From Rhodoplanes sp. Z2-YC6860 (GTDB lineage Bacteria > Pseudomonadota > Alphaproteobacteria > Rhizobiales > Xanthobacteraceae): a stretch of DNA of 64,000 nt. The stretch covers positions 7,462,029-7,526,028 of the forward strand of contig NZ_CP007440.1 in the NCBI RefSeq assembly GCF_001579845.1, given 5' to 3'. Below, piece after piece: positions 1-7,233 of this stretch (positions within the stretch are counted from its first letter, which is position 1; each line of letters begins with the position of its first letter). A program made the position numbers and the translations under genes. The notes under the pieces were generated by a model. The model was not told the origin of the DNA. It was given only the letters and a program-made list of their open reading frames with translations, and ran no database searches.

Positions 1-714
1 GATCGGCTCCCAGAAGTCGCCGACCGCATGGCCATCGCGCTTCTCGACGTCGATCAAGCCGGTGTGCCGCTTGGCCCGATAGCCGACGAAGTTGTTGGGA
101 CCAAGCCCCGCGAGATCGACGCCGACCGCGATGCCGAGCGTGAGATCGGCATCGGCATCGTCGGTGAGCCGCTCCTTGTCGTGCAGCGCGCGCAGCGCCG
201 CCGCATCGAGCGTCGCGTGTCCGCGGCGGAATCTGATCTGCGACAGCCGGGAGCCTTCGCGCACCAGCACTGGGAACGTCTTCGGGCTGATCTCGGCGTA
301 GAGCGGACCGTGATAGCCGGCATCGATCTGGTCGAAGCCGCGCGTCCGATCGGCGATCACGCGGGTGAACACGTCGATACGGCCGGTCGAGCTTTTCGGA
401 TTGGCGGCGGCGGCGATGTCGGGCGGCAGCGCGAGGCTTTCCAGCAGCGGCACGATGTAGACGCAGTTGGTCTCGAGCACCGCGCCGTCGGTCAGCGTGA
501 TCTCGTGGAGCTTGAGATTGTCGATGCGCTCCTCGACCGTGGTGCGCGGCCCGGGCAGGAAGCTCGCCCGCACCCGGTAGGCCTTGGGGCCGAGCCGCAG
601 GTCGAGGCTCGCCGGCTGGATCTGGTCAGGCGCGAAGGCCCGCGAGGGACGAATCCCACCGTTCTTCGCCAGCTCCGAGATCATGTGATCGGGCAGAATG
701 CCCTTGGTCGCCAT
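1..714 (-). CDS. dcd: 2'-deoxycytidine 5'-triphosphate deaminase, N-terminal part
   Basis: The reverse strand is open from the ATG at 714 to the window edge (238 codons), so the C-terminal part lies outside. The protein should deaminate dCTP to dUTP, feeding dTMP synthesis in the cytosol. Visible family features are QPASLDLRLG near residue 35, the NPKSSTGRID segment near residue 125, and a stretch reading AGYHGPLYAEISPKTFPV followed by GSRLSQIRF, like the substrate-binding core of dCTP deaminases/dUTPases. Many alphaproteobacterial Dcd proteins are long (about 360 residues, two related halves); this copy is already 238 residues without an end, which fits that form. It is divergent from metZ. 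Family assignment is strong; the length is inferred. Confidence 0.85.
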   Translation of the reverse strand, partial: MATKGILPDHMISELAKNGGIRPSRAFAPDQIQPASLDLRLGPKAYRVRASFLPGPRTTVEERIDNLKLHEITLTDGAVLETNCVYIVPLLESLALPPDIAAAANPKSSTGRIDVFTRVIADRTRGFDQIDAGYHGPLYAEISPKTFPVLVREGSRLSQIRFRRGHATLDAAALRALHDKERLTDDADADLTLGIAVGVDLAGLGPNNFVGYRAKRHTGLIDVEKRDGHAVGDFWEPI

Positions 715-772
715 CGCCGGGCCTTAGGCTTTACGCGGGAAAACTACGGAAATGCTGTACCCGACGGGTGCC

Positions 773-801
773 TTGACGGGAAGGCATCTGGACCGTATGA
801 C
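773..801 (+). promoter_or_regulatory. Candidate sigma-70 promoter of metZ
   Basis: TTGACG at 773-778 and TATGAC at 796-801 are separated by 17 bases. The expected transcription start near 808 falls just before the first stem of the SAM-II aptamer, which supports this choice. No experiment is available. Confidence 0.55.
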
Positions 802-810
802 CACACCTAT

Positions 811-864
811 CTCCGTGGTCATTTGAGCCGGCCGGCTTGCAGCCACGTAAAACAAATCGCTAAA
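811..864 (+). promoter_or_regulatory. SAM-II riboswitch aptamer (metA RNA motif)
   Basis: The sequence has the H-type pseudoknot of SAM-II. Stem P1 pairs CGTGG (814-818) with CCACG (843-847). Loop bases ATTTG (821-825) pair with CAAAT (853-857), followed by CGCTAA. The conserved strings GGTCATTTGAGCC and TTGCAGCCACG are present. SAM-II RNAs are known in alphaproteobacteria upstream of methionine genes and bind S-adenosylmethionine to lower expression. Here it lies about 70 bases before metZ, the expected position. Confidence 0.92.
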
Positions 865-883
865 CAGGCCGGGGACGTTTGTG

Positions 884-912
884 CCCGGCCCGATTTATCG
901 GCCGGGTTTTTT
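884..912 (+). terminator. Intrinsic terminator between SAM-II aptamer and metZ (putative attenuator)
   Basis: CCCGGCC (884-890) pairs with GGCCGGG (900-906) across a nine-base loop and is followed by six T residues (907-912). A second GGCCGGG at 867-873 can pair with the same 884-890 arm, giving a mutually exclusive antiterminator. This resembles transcription attenuation downstream of the aptamer. The fold is visible; its regulation by SAM is inferred. Confidence 0.75.
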
Positions 913-932
913 GTTGGCTGGAGGAAGCCGGA

Positions 933-2123
933 ATGTCCGCATCTGATACGTCCAAATACCGCCCCGAGACCCGCCTGGTGCAAGGCGGCATCCTTCGCTC
1001 GCAGTTCGGCGAGACCTCCGAGGCGTTGTTCCTCACCCAGGGGTACGTCTACGACAATTCGGCGCAGGCCGAGGCTCGCTTCAAGGGCGAGGACCACGGC
1101 TATCAATATTCGCGCTTCGCCAACCCGACCGTGACGATGTTCGAACAGCGCATCGCCGAGTTCGAGGGCGCGGAGGCAGCCCGCGCCACCGCGACCGGCA
1201 TGGCCGCCGTGACGCTCGCGATGATGGGCCAGGTCAAGGCCGGCGACCATGTCGTGGCGTCGAAGGCGATCTTCGGCTCGTGCCTATACGTCGTGGAAGA
1301 CTACCTGCCGCGCTACGGCGTGACCTCGACCATCGTTGACGGTTTCGATCTCGACGCCTGGCGCAAGGCGATGCGGCCGAACACCAAGGCGTGCTTTCTG
1401 GAATCGCCGACCAATCCGACGCTCGAAGTGCTCGACATCGCCGAGATCGCCAAGATCGCGCATTCGGTGGGCGCCAAGCTCGTCGTCGACAACGTGTTCT
1501 CGACGCCGCTGTGGCAAAGCCCGCTGCAGCTCGGCGCCGACTGCGTGGTCTATTCGACGACCAAGCACATCGACGGCCAGGGCCGCTGTCTCGGCGGCGT
1601 GATCCTCGGCTCGGAGAAGTTCATCAACGAGAACATCCACAACTACATCCGGCAGACCGGCCCCTCGATGTCGCCGTTCAACGCCTGGGTGATGCTGAAA
1701 GGCCTGGAGACGCTCGCAGTGCGCGTGCGGGCGCAAACCGACACGGCTGGGAAAGTGGCCGAGGCGCTGTCGAAGCATCCCAAGGTGAAGAAGCTGATCT
1801 ATCCTGGCCGGCCGGATCATCCGCAGGCCGCAATCGTCAAGAAGCAGATGCGTGGCGGCTCGACGATGGTGGCGTTCGAGGTCGCGAACGGCAAGAAGGG
1901 CGCGTTCGCGTTCCAGGATGCGCTGAAGATCGTGCGCATCTCCAACAACCTCGGCGATGCCAAGAGCCTGATCACGCATCCGGCGACGACCACGCATTAC
2001 CGGCTGAAGCCCGAGCAGCGCGCAGACCTCGGCATCAGCGACGGCCTGGTACGGCTGTCGTGCGGGTTGGAGCACGTCGACGACCTGATCGACGATGTCA
2101 CCAACGCGCTGAAGGCGGTGTGA
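933..2123 (+). CDS. metZ: O-succinylhomoserine sulfhydrylase
   Basis: This 396-residue PLP enzyme of the Cys/Met metabolism family converts O-succinylhomoserine and sulfide to homocysteine in the cytosol. The PLP-binding lysine is K211 in VYSTTKHIDGQGR, followed by CLGGVILG. YSRFANPT near residues 59-66 and ESPTNPTLE are further family marks. The open frame extends upstream to 879, but the ATG at 933 has GGAGGAAG ideally spaced before it and the upstream part overlaps the terminator hairpin, so 933 is chosen. The SAM-II element upstream is typical for metZ. metC/metB-like relatives are possible, but the riboswitch and length favour MetZ. Confidence 0.92.
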   Translation: MSASDTSKYRPETRLVQGGILRSQFGETSEALFLTQGYVYDNSAQAEARFKGEDHGYQYSRFANPTVTMFEQRIAEFEGAEAARATATGMAAVTLAMMGQVKAGDHVVASKAIFGSCLYVVEDYLPRYGVTSTIVDGFDLDAWRKAMRPNTKACFLESPTNPTLEVLDIAEIAKIAHSVGAKLVVDNVFSTPLWQSPLQLGADCVVYSTTKHIDGQGRCLGGVILGSEKFINENIHNYIRQTGPSMSPFNAWVMLKGLETLAVRVRAQTDTAGKVAEALSKHPKVKKLIYPGRPDHPQAAIVKKQMRGGSTMVAFEVANGKKGAFAFQDALKIVRISNNLGDAKSLITHPATTTHYRLKPEQRADLGISDGLVRLSCGLEHVDDLIDDVTNALKAV

Positions 2124-2129
2124 CAGCTG

Positions 2130-2165
2130 GAACGGCTGAAGGGGCTGTTGTGCCTTCAGCCGTTC
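2130..2165. terminator. Hairpin between convergent metZ and IclR gene
   Basis: GAACGGCTGAAGG (2130-2142) and CCTTCAGCCGTTC (2153-2165) are perfect 13-base inverted arms with a ten-base loop. It lies between convergent genes, so a terminator role is likely, although no T-run follows on either strand. Confidence 0.55.
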
Positions 2166-2202
2166 AGCCGGCCCCGGCAATTGTGGTGCGTCTTCAGGAA
2201 GG

Positions 2203-2940
2203 CTACGAACTCGCCCGGGCTGCTGTCGACTCGTATCCCATCCGGCTGGAGATCTGCGCAGCGGCTTGCGTGATCAACGCCGCAAGCGGCGCGGCGTTTT
2301 GCGCGGAAAGCCGGCTCAGCGGCATGATCGCGCCGACCGACGCGACAGCGGCGCCATGCGCGTCGAAAATCGGCGCGGCGAGCGCACCCACATCGGCCTC
2401 CCACTCGCCGCGATTGATGGCGTAGCCGCGCTTGCGGATCTGCTCGAACTCGCGCGTCAATTCGGCAGGCGCGTCGGCATGGCAGCGCGCCTCGGGAACG
2501 AACGCCACAATGGCTTTTCCCGTGGCAACCGAAGCCGCCGGCGCCCGGCCGCCGACCGGCAGGTAGGCGCGTACGATCTGCGGCGAGCTGATGCGGTCGA
2601 CGTAAACAACGTCGGTGCCGTCGAGCACGCCGATCTTGACGGTCTCGTCGGTCTGCGCGGCAAGCTGCTCCAAAGACGCTCGCGCCGCTTCGCGCACATC
2701 AATGCGACGAACCGCGGAGCAGCCCAGGCTCCAGACTTTCAACGTGAGCCGGTAGCCCACCTGCGACGGGTGGCGAGCCAGATAGCCCTCTTGCTCCAGC
2801 GAGTAGAGCAGCCGCTGCACGATGCTCTTGGGCAGCGCCATTGCGGCTGCCAACTCGCGCACCGCCACGCCTTCACGCCCGCTGGCGATCAAGTCGAGAA
2901 GCTTAAGTCCGCGCGACAACGTCTGACTGGATTCTCGCAT
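2203..2940 (-). CDS. IclR family transcriptional regulator
   Basis: A 245-residue protein with the usual IclR layout. An N-terminal winged helix-turn-helix (about residues 1-65: TLSRGLKLLDLIA, VRELAAAMALPKSIVQRLLYSLEQEGYL) is followed by an effector-binding domain (about 75-240) containing VYVDRISSPQIVRAYLPVGGRAP and ATGKAIVAFVP. IclR proteins usually respond to small organic acids and control adjacent catabolic genes. Here no catabolic gene is directly adjacent, so the ligand and target cannot be stated. Its promoter region carries an inverted repeat that could be an autoregulatory operator. Family call is firm; specificity unknown. Confidence 0.9.
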   Translation of the reverse strand: MRESSQTLSRGLKLLDLIASGREGVAVRELAAAMALPKSIVQRLLYSLEQEGYLARHPSQVGYRLTLKVWSLGCSAVRRIDVREAARASLEQLAAQTDETVKIGVLDGTDVVYVDRISSPQIVRAYLPVGGRAPAASVATGKAIVAFVPEARCHADAPAELTREFEQIRKRGYAINRGEWEADVGALAAPIFDAHGAAVASVGAIMPLSRLSAQNAAPLAALITQAAAQISSRMGYESTAARASS

Positions 2941-2943
2941 GGT

Positions 2944-2975
2944 CCTATAATCGGTCTCATAGGGTTATCTATAGG
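2944..2975 (-). promoter_or_regulatory. Candidate operator/promoter of the IclR gene
   Basis: CCTATA (2944-2949) and TATAGG (2970-2975) form spaced inverted half-sites just upstream of the IclR start codon, with another CATAGGG (2959-2965) between them. Autoregulation through such sites is common for IclR proteins. Binding is unproven. Confidence 0.35.
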
Positions 2976-3030
2976 GACAAGGTTGGACCTGGAGTTTCCC
3001 TTGTCAAGCGCAGCCGCCGGCACAAACGAA

Positions 3031-3055
3031 ATCGCCGGCGCAAGGCGCCGGCGAT
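3031..3055 (-). terminator. Terminator of the opgC-SGNH-SGNH operon
   Basis: ATCGCCGGCGC (3031-3041) and GCGCCGGCGAT (3045-3055) form a perfect 11-bp stem with a three-base loop. Read on the minus strand it ends in TTTCGTTTG and lies about 50 bases past the stop of the last gene of the trio. Confidence 0.65.
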
Positions 3056-3104
3056 GTTTCGATCGGTTATGGAAGCGGTGCCGCCGAAACCTTACGGCGT
3101 CACG

Positions 3105-3911
3105 TTACCGCCGCTGGTTGACGGTCGCAGTCAAAGTCGGCCGCGTCGCCGCATCGTGGATCGCGCCGGCCAGAAGCTTGGCGACACAGCCATAGCCCCA
3201 GTCGTTCATGTGCAGCTCGTCCGGGGACGTGAAGGCGCTGAACGGAATTCCTTCGGTGAGTTGCCAGTAGCGCATCAGCGCAAAGCGCTGAAACAGGTCG
3301 ACGCTGTTCTCTTTCGCCGCGACGTTCAGCAGATGCACCATGCCTTCGACGTCATGCTTGGTGAAAACCTGCGGTGTGTATTGCGGATTCATCAGCACCA
3401 CATCGGCGCCGTGCTCGCGCAGCAGCTTCAGCCCTTGGTGCAGCGGCGCCGGCGCTTCCGACAGCGGCCGATCGCGCAGCACCGAATTGCTGCCGAGTTG
3501 CCAGACCACGACATCGGGATTTTCCGAGAACACGTCGCGCTCGAAGCGAGCCAGCATGTCGCGCGATTCCTCGCCGTTGACGCCACGATTGACCACCGTG
3601 ATCGGCACACGCGGCATCAGAGCCTGCAGCTCGACCTGAAGCCTGCTCGGATAGTTCATCGTCGGCGAACTCGCGCCCGCGCCCGCGGTGGAGGACGAAC
3701 CGATGGCGACGATCTTAACCGGCTGGCCGGCGGAGACCTTCTGCGACATGCGCTTCAGGACGTAATCGAGTCGCGTCAGCTCAGACGGAGCCGTGCACTT
3801 CGGCGCCGTCGCCGATCCCTCAGCATGGGCGGACCCAAAGGCAATCGCAGCCGCGAAAGCGGTGACGGCCAGCGCTGTCGCGCTGCGAAAAAAATAAGGG
3901 AGGCCTTTCAT
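3105..3911 (-). CDS. SGNH/GDSL-type esterase/hydrolase, exported (second of pair)
   Basis: A 268-residue protein with an N-terminal signal peptide (KGLPYFFRSATALAVTAFAA, cleavage near AHA) and a GDSL/SGNH fold. Block I reads IVAIGSSSTAGAGASS (nucleophile Ser), the VNRGVNGEES segment carries the Gly, WQLGSNSVL the Asn, and DELHMNDWGYGC near the C-terminus the Asp/His pair. The ATG at 3911 is chosen over the longer frame because AGGAAGGAA lies 10 bases upstream and it restores a signal peptide. Its start overlaps the previous gene's stop by four bases (ATGA). With OpgC upstream, a role on acylated periplasmic glucans or other envelope polysaccharide is a reasonable inference. Confidence 0.82.
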   Translation of the reverse strand: MKGLPYFFRSATALAVTAFAAAIAFGSAHAEGSATAPKCTAPSELTRLDYVLKRMSQKVSAGQPVKIVAIGSSSTAGAGASSPTMNYPSRLQVELQALMPRVPITVVNRGVNGEESRDMLARFERDVFSENPDVVVWQLGSNSVLRDRPLSEAPAPLHQGLKLLREHGADVVLMNPQYTPQVFTKHDVEGMVHLLNVAAKENSVDLFQRFALMRYWQLTEGIPFSAFTSPDELHMNDWGYGCVAKLLAGAIHDAATRPTLTATVNQRR

Positions 3912-4693
3912 CGCGGCGAAGTTCCTTCCTGTGATTTTTCTTCTTGGGGCTCGAGGCGCGCCGCGTCGATGATCGAAGCCGCCAGCGTCCGCCCGATACA
4001 ATCATGGACGCTCTTGGCCATCTTCATGTCCTTGGTCGCAGCATAGAGATCGAATTGCCCGGCGTCGTACCAGTGCCGCATGATCGCAAGCCGATCATAG
4101 ACCGGCACCTCGCGCTCACGGGCCACCCAACGTATGGCATCCACATAAGCGGTCAGGGCAACAACAGAGTCGGTGCGTGGGCTGTATTGCATATTCATCA
4201 GAACGACGTCGACGCCGGCACTTTGCAACTTCTCTACGCCCTCGGATACCGCTGATCTGAACTCTTCCGGGTCGATGCCGTGCAGAGCATCGTAGGTTCC
4301 GGTTTGCCAGATGACTAAATTGGGCTTCTGGTCGGTGACCAATTTCTCAATATCGTCAACCATTTGTTCCGCAGTCTGGCGGAATCGAATGTCTGTCGCG
4401 ACAGAGACCTTGAGGTTCGGTAAACGCCGGCGGAGTGCGACTTCAAGTCGCGCTGGAAATGCAAACGAGACACCGTCCGGGCCGGGAAGGCTCGCGGAAG
4501 ACCCGCCGAGAACGACGATTTTCAGCGCCTTTTCGTTGGTCGCCGTGGCGCCGACGCGCTGCAGCAAGCTTTCGCCAAACAGCAAATAGCCCGGCACCGC
4601 GCACGGGTCTGCCGGTTCGGCACGGGCTGTTGCGGCGCACAAGACCAACAAGGTCGCTGCGACCGCACGCCCCAGAGCGGTCCACATCGTCAT
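3908..4693 (-). CDS. SGNH/GDSL-type hydrolase, exported (first of pair)
   Basis: A 261-residue protein with a signal peptide (residues 1-25, ending in ATARA). It is related in layout to the next gene: IVVLGGSSASLPGPDG at the position of block I, VIWQTGTYDALHG for block III, and shared phrases such as GVDVVLMNMQYSPR and LAIMRHWYDAGQF. The classical GDS nucleophile context is altered, and the C-terminal Asp-x-x-His pair reads less clearly (KSVHDCIGR), so activity is less certain than for the downstream copy. The ATG at 4693 overlaps the OpgC stop in ATGA, and its stop overlaps the next ATG the same way. It probably arose by duplication with the neighbour. Confidence 0.75.
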   Translation of the reverse strand: MTMWTALGRAVAATLLVLCAATARAEPADPCAVPGYLLFGESLLQRVGATATNEKALKIVVLGGSSASLPGPDGVSFAFPARLEVALRRRLPNLKVSVATDIRFRQTAEQMVDDIEKLVTDQKPNLVIWQTGTYDALHGIDPEEFRSAVSEGVEKLQSAGVDVVLMNMQYSPRTDSVVALTAYVDAIRWVAREREVPVYDRLAIMRHWYDAGQFDLYAATKDMKMAKSVHDCIGRTLAASIIDAARLEPQEEKSQEGTSPR

Positions 4694-5961
4694 GCCTCGC
4701 CTCCGGCAAGGTCGGCATCGGGCGGTCGCTTGGGAGTCGAGCCGCGGCTTTCGATGCGCTTGTACCACGAGATCACCATGGCGGTCCCGATCATTATGCC
4801 GATGCCTGCCACGCTCATGATGACTTGCATCAAACTCGTGCCGCCGAAAAACTCGATCATGAAAAAGTGCGCCGCAAAGGCGAGGAACACGCCGAGGCAG
4901 AAGATCTCCAGTGAATGCTGTCCGCAGACGATCGCAGGACGGAACCAAGCCGATTTCAGCAGCGGCAGACCGCGCGGGATGTAGTGCACGGTCAACGCCG
5001 CCAGCGCCAGGAAATGCGCGAAACGCAGCACGTCGAGATTGGTCTTGTCGATCGGATACATCCATTCGCCGAGCCAGCGCGGAACGAGGAAGCTGAGGCG
5101 CGGGAAATACCAGGTCATGGTCACGCCGAAGGCGAAAGCCAGGTAGCCGATGGCAATCCACTTGGTGATCGGCGAGCGCAGCAGCGGCGCAAGCCGCTCG
5201 GCGCCGCCGAGCGCACACCAGGCGCCGAACACGAACAGCAACTGCCAGGCGAATGGATTGAAGTACCAGTGCCCGGTCGGATAGGACGGGATATTCCATT
5301 CATATTCCCAGGTCAGCGCGTAGAGCATCACCGACAACAGCAACGCGACCGTAGCATTGCGGATGAGCAGCCAGAGCGCGAGGGGAAAGAAGAACAGCAG
5401 CACGATATAGAGCGGCAGCACGTCCATGTTGACGGGCTTGAACTTGAGCAGCATCGCCTGCGCAATCGTGACGTCGGGCTGCTTGATGAAATCGAGTGCG
5501 TTCATCTCCTCGGCATAGAGCGGGTTTTCGAAGCTCGAGGCCACATAAGAAATCTCGGCCATGTAGATCGCGAACAAGAAGACGTGCGCGACGTAGATCT
5601 GCCAGGACCGCTTGAGAATGCGCGCACCGGCGACGATAAAACCGCGCTGAACCATCGCCGCGCCATAGACGAAGGCCGCGGTGTAGCCCGAGATGAAGAT
5701 GAAGATCTCAGTCGCGTCGCTGAAGCCGTAATTGCGGATCGTGAACCACGCCAGCACGTTGTTGGGAATGTGATCGAGGAAGATCAGCCATAACGCCAAC
5801 CCGCGGAACAGGTCGAGCCGCAGATCGCGCTCGGCCTTGGCCACCGGCGCAGCCTGAGCACTGGCTTGAACAGCCGTGACGGCCGTCGCTGGAACCTGCT
5901 GACGCACCGGATCGAGCGCCGCGGTCCCTGCCATGCTCCCTATGGCCGGAGTGTCTGTCAT
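4690..5961 (-). CDS. opgC: OpgC-type membrane acyltransferase
   Basis: A 423-residue polytopic membrane protein of the OpgC/acyltransferase-3 type. Residues 45-75 read RDLRLDLFRGLALWLIFLDH, the hallmark start of OpgC (catalytic His region). NYGFSDATEIFIFISGYTAAFVYG and about ten hydrophobic segments follow. OpgC proteins succinylate osmoregulated periplasmic glucans from the cytoplasmic membrane. A cytosolic N-terminal extension of about 40 residues rich in Ala/Val/Pro precedes the domain. The gene heads a three-gene operon with two SGNH hydrolases joined by ATGA overlaps, suggesting transfer and trimming of acyl groups on the same envelope glycan. Divergent from apaG. Confidence 0.85.
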   Translation of the reverse strand: MTDTPAIGSMAGTAALDPVRQQVPATAVTAVQASAQAAPVAKAERDLRLDLFRGLALWLIFLDHIPNNVLAWFTIRNYGFSDATEIFIFISGYTAAFVYGAAMVQRGFIVAGARILKRSWQIYVAHVFLFAIYMAEISYVASSFENPLYAEEMNALDFIKQPDVTIAQAMLLKFKPVNMDVLPLYIVLLFFFPLALWLLIRNATVALLLSVMLYALTWEYEWNIPSYPTGHWYFNPFAWQLLFVFGAWCALGGAERLAPLLRSPITKWIAIGYLAFAFGVTMTWYFPRLSFLVPRWLGEWMYPIDKTNLDVLRFAHFLALAALTVHYIPRGLPLLKSAWFRPAIVCGQHSLEIFCLGVFLAFAAHFFMIEFFGGTSLMQVIMSVAGIGIMIGTAMVISWYKRIESRGSTPKRPPDADLAGGEA

Positions 5962-6076
5962 TCCCGGATCAGCCTACAGGAATTGTGGACTTAGTTATGG
6001 ACGTGTACGGCGTTGAATTGCCAGTTCGCCGCGGGTTATGAAAGCGCGTAGAACCACTTAGGATTCAGCGGCGACA

Positions 6077-6472
6077 ATGTACCGCGCCACCACCCGCAAC
6101 ATCGAGGTCCAGGTGACCCCGCGCTTTCTCGACGAGCGCTCATCGCCGGAAAACGGCTATTATTTCTGGGCCTACACGATCGAAATCACCAATCGCGGTC
6201 CCGCGACCGTGCAACTGAAGACCCGGCACTGGAAGATCACGGACGCCCATGGCCGGCTGCAGGAGGTGAAGGGCGCCGGCGTGGTCGGCGAGACGCCGGT
6301 GCTCGAACCCGGCAAGTCGTTCGAATATACGAGCGGCGTGCCGCTGCCGACCCCATCGGGCTTCATGACCGGAACCTACGGCATGGTGATTTCGGACACC
6401 GGCGAGGATTTCGATATCCAGATTCCGGCCTTTTCGCTGGATTCATCCGAAGCCAGGCGAACTTTGAACTAG
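6077..6472 (+). CDS. apaG: ApaG domain protein
   Basis: At 131 residues this has the usual ApaG length and composition: NIEVQVTPRFLDERSSPENGYYFWAYTIEITNRG, WKITDAHGRLQEVKGAGVVGETPVLEPG and FEYTSGVPLPTPSGFMTGTYGM are all diagnostic of the fibronectin-like ApaG/FBXO3 fold. The family is linked to Co2+/Mg2+ tolerance in enterobacteria and binds pyrophosphate-containing ligands; its exact role in alphaproteobacteria is not settled. It is transcribed alone. Its TAG stop overlaps the stop of the convergent transpeptidase gene by four bases (6469-6472, CTAG), so there is no room for an intergenic terminator. Confidence 0.93.
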   Translation: MYRATTRNIEVQVTPRFLDERSSPENGYYFWAYTIEITNRGPATVQLKTRHWKITDAHGRLQEVKGAGVVGETPVLEPGKSFEYTSGVPLPTPSGFMTGTYGMVISDTGEDFDIQIPAFSLDSSEARRTLN

Positions 6473-7233
6473 CGCGCCGCGCTTTCGCCGCCCGTCGGCA
6501 AACAATTTCCAAACCGGCTGAGCGCGCCCTGCGGCAGGATCGCGACCACGGCGCCTGAGGCGGCAAAATCCTGCAACGCCTCGAGACGGGCCTCCGGCAT
6601 CGAGACGCAGCCGGCGGTGCCGGAGGTCGGCGAGCGCCAGACGTGCATGAAGATGCAGGACCCGGCCCGCGCCCGGCCGTCAGTCGGATAATCGACCACG
6701 AGACCGCGCCGGTACATCGGCAGCGCCCGGCTCATGTTCTCGACGCTGGTGTGGGGCTGGATCAGCTTGCGCGACGTGATGGCATTGTAGTGCGGCGATG
6801 ACGGCTCGTTGACGCAAACGGTGTCATCCGTGACGTGCAGATAATTCGGCCGCGACGACGGCAGGATGCCGAAGCTGCGGCCGATCCGGTAGATGCCGGC
6901 CGGCGCGCGCTTGTCGCCTTCGACCTTAAGCGGCTCGCCGGCCTTGGCATAGCGGCGGAAGAAATGCGACCACGCCATGCCGCCGCGGCCGAGATTGGCC
7001 GGCTCCGCCGGCGCCACCGCGCGCCACACCTCGGCCGGAGACGCGCGCTCGAAAAGCTGCATCGTTGCCGAGAGCTCAGCCATGGATTTGGCAGTGACAA
7101 GCACCAGACGGCGCGCCTGATCGAGCGGCGCCGGACAGCTTCGCGATTGCGATTGAGCGGAAGCAGAAGACGAAACAACGACCACGGCCATGGCAGCCAG
7201 CATTCCAGCTGCATGGCGCGTGGCCTGGATCAT
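6469..7233 (-). CDS. L,D-transpeptidase (YkuD) family protein, exported
   Basis: A 254-residue secreted protein with a signal peptide (residues 1-26, ending ASASA). The C-terminal half carries the YkuD catalytic region: CIFMHVWRSPTSGTAGCVSMPEARLE, with the conserved His, Gly and the nucleophile Cys in the GCVSMP context. Such enzymes make 3-3 cross-links in peptidoglycan or attach lipoproteins in the periplasm. The segment before it (KVEGDKRAPAGIYRIG, SSPHYN) matches a common alphaproteobacterial form. The ATG overlaps the hslO stop in ATGA, indicating cotranscription with hslO and translational coupling. Confidence 0.85.
   Translation of the reverse strand: MIQATRHAAGMLAAMAVVVVSSSASAQSQSRSCPAPLDQARRLVLVTAKSMAELSATMQLFERASPAEVWRAVAPAEPANLGRGGMAWSHFFRRYAKAGEPLKVEGDKRAPAGIYRIGRSFGILPSSRPNYLHVTDDTVCVNEPSSPHYNAITSRKLIQPHTSVENMSRALPMYRRGLVVDYPTDGRARAGSCIFMHVWRSPTSGTAGCVSMPEARLEALQDFAASGAVVAILPQGALSRFGNCLPTGGESAAR

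Noticed and set aside
28-1134. Long plus-strand frame across the dcd region and riboswitch
   Set aside because: It is antisense to the dCTP deaminase, runs through the SAM-II element and has an Arg/Gly-rich composition without family motifs.
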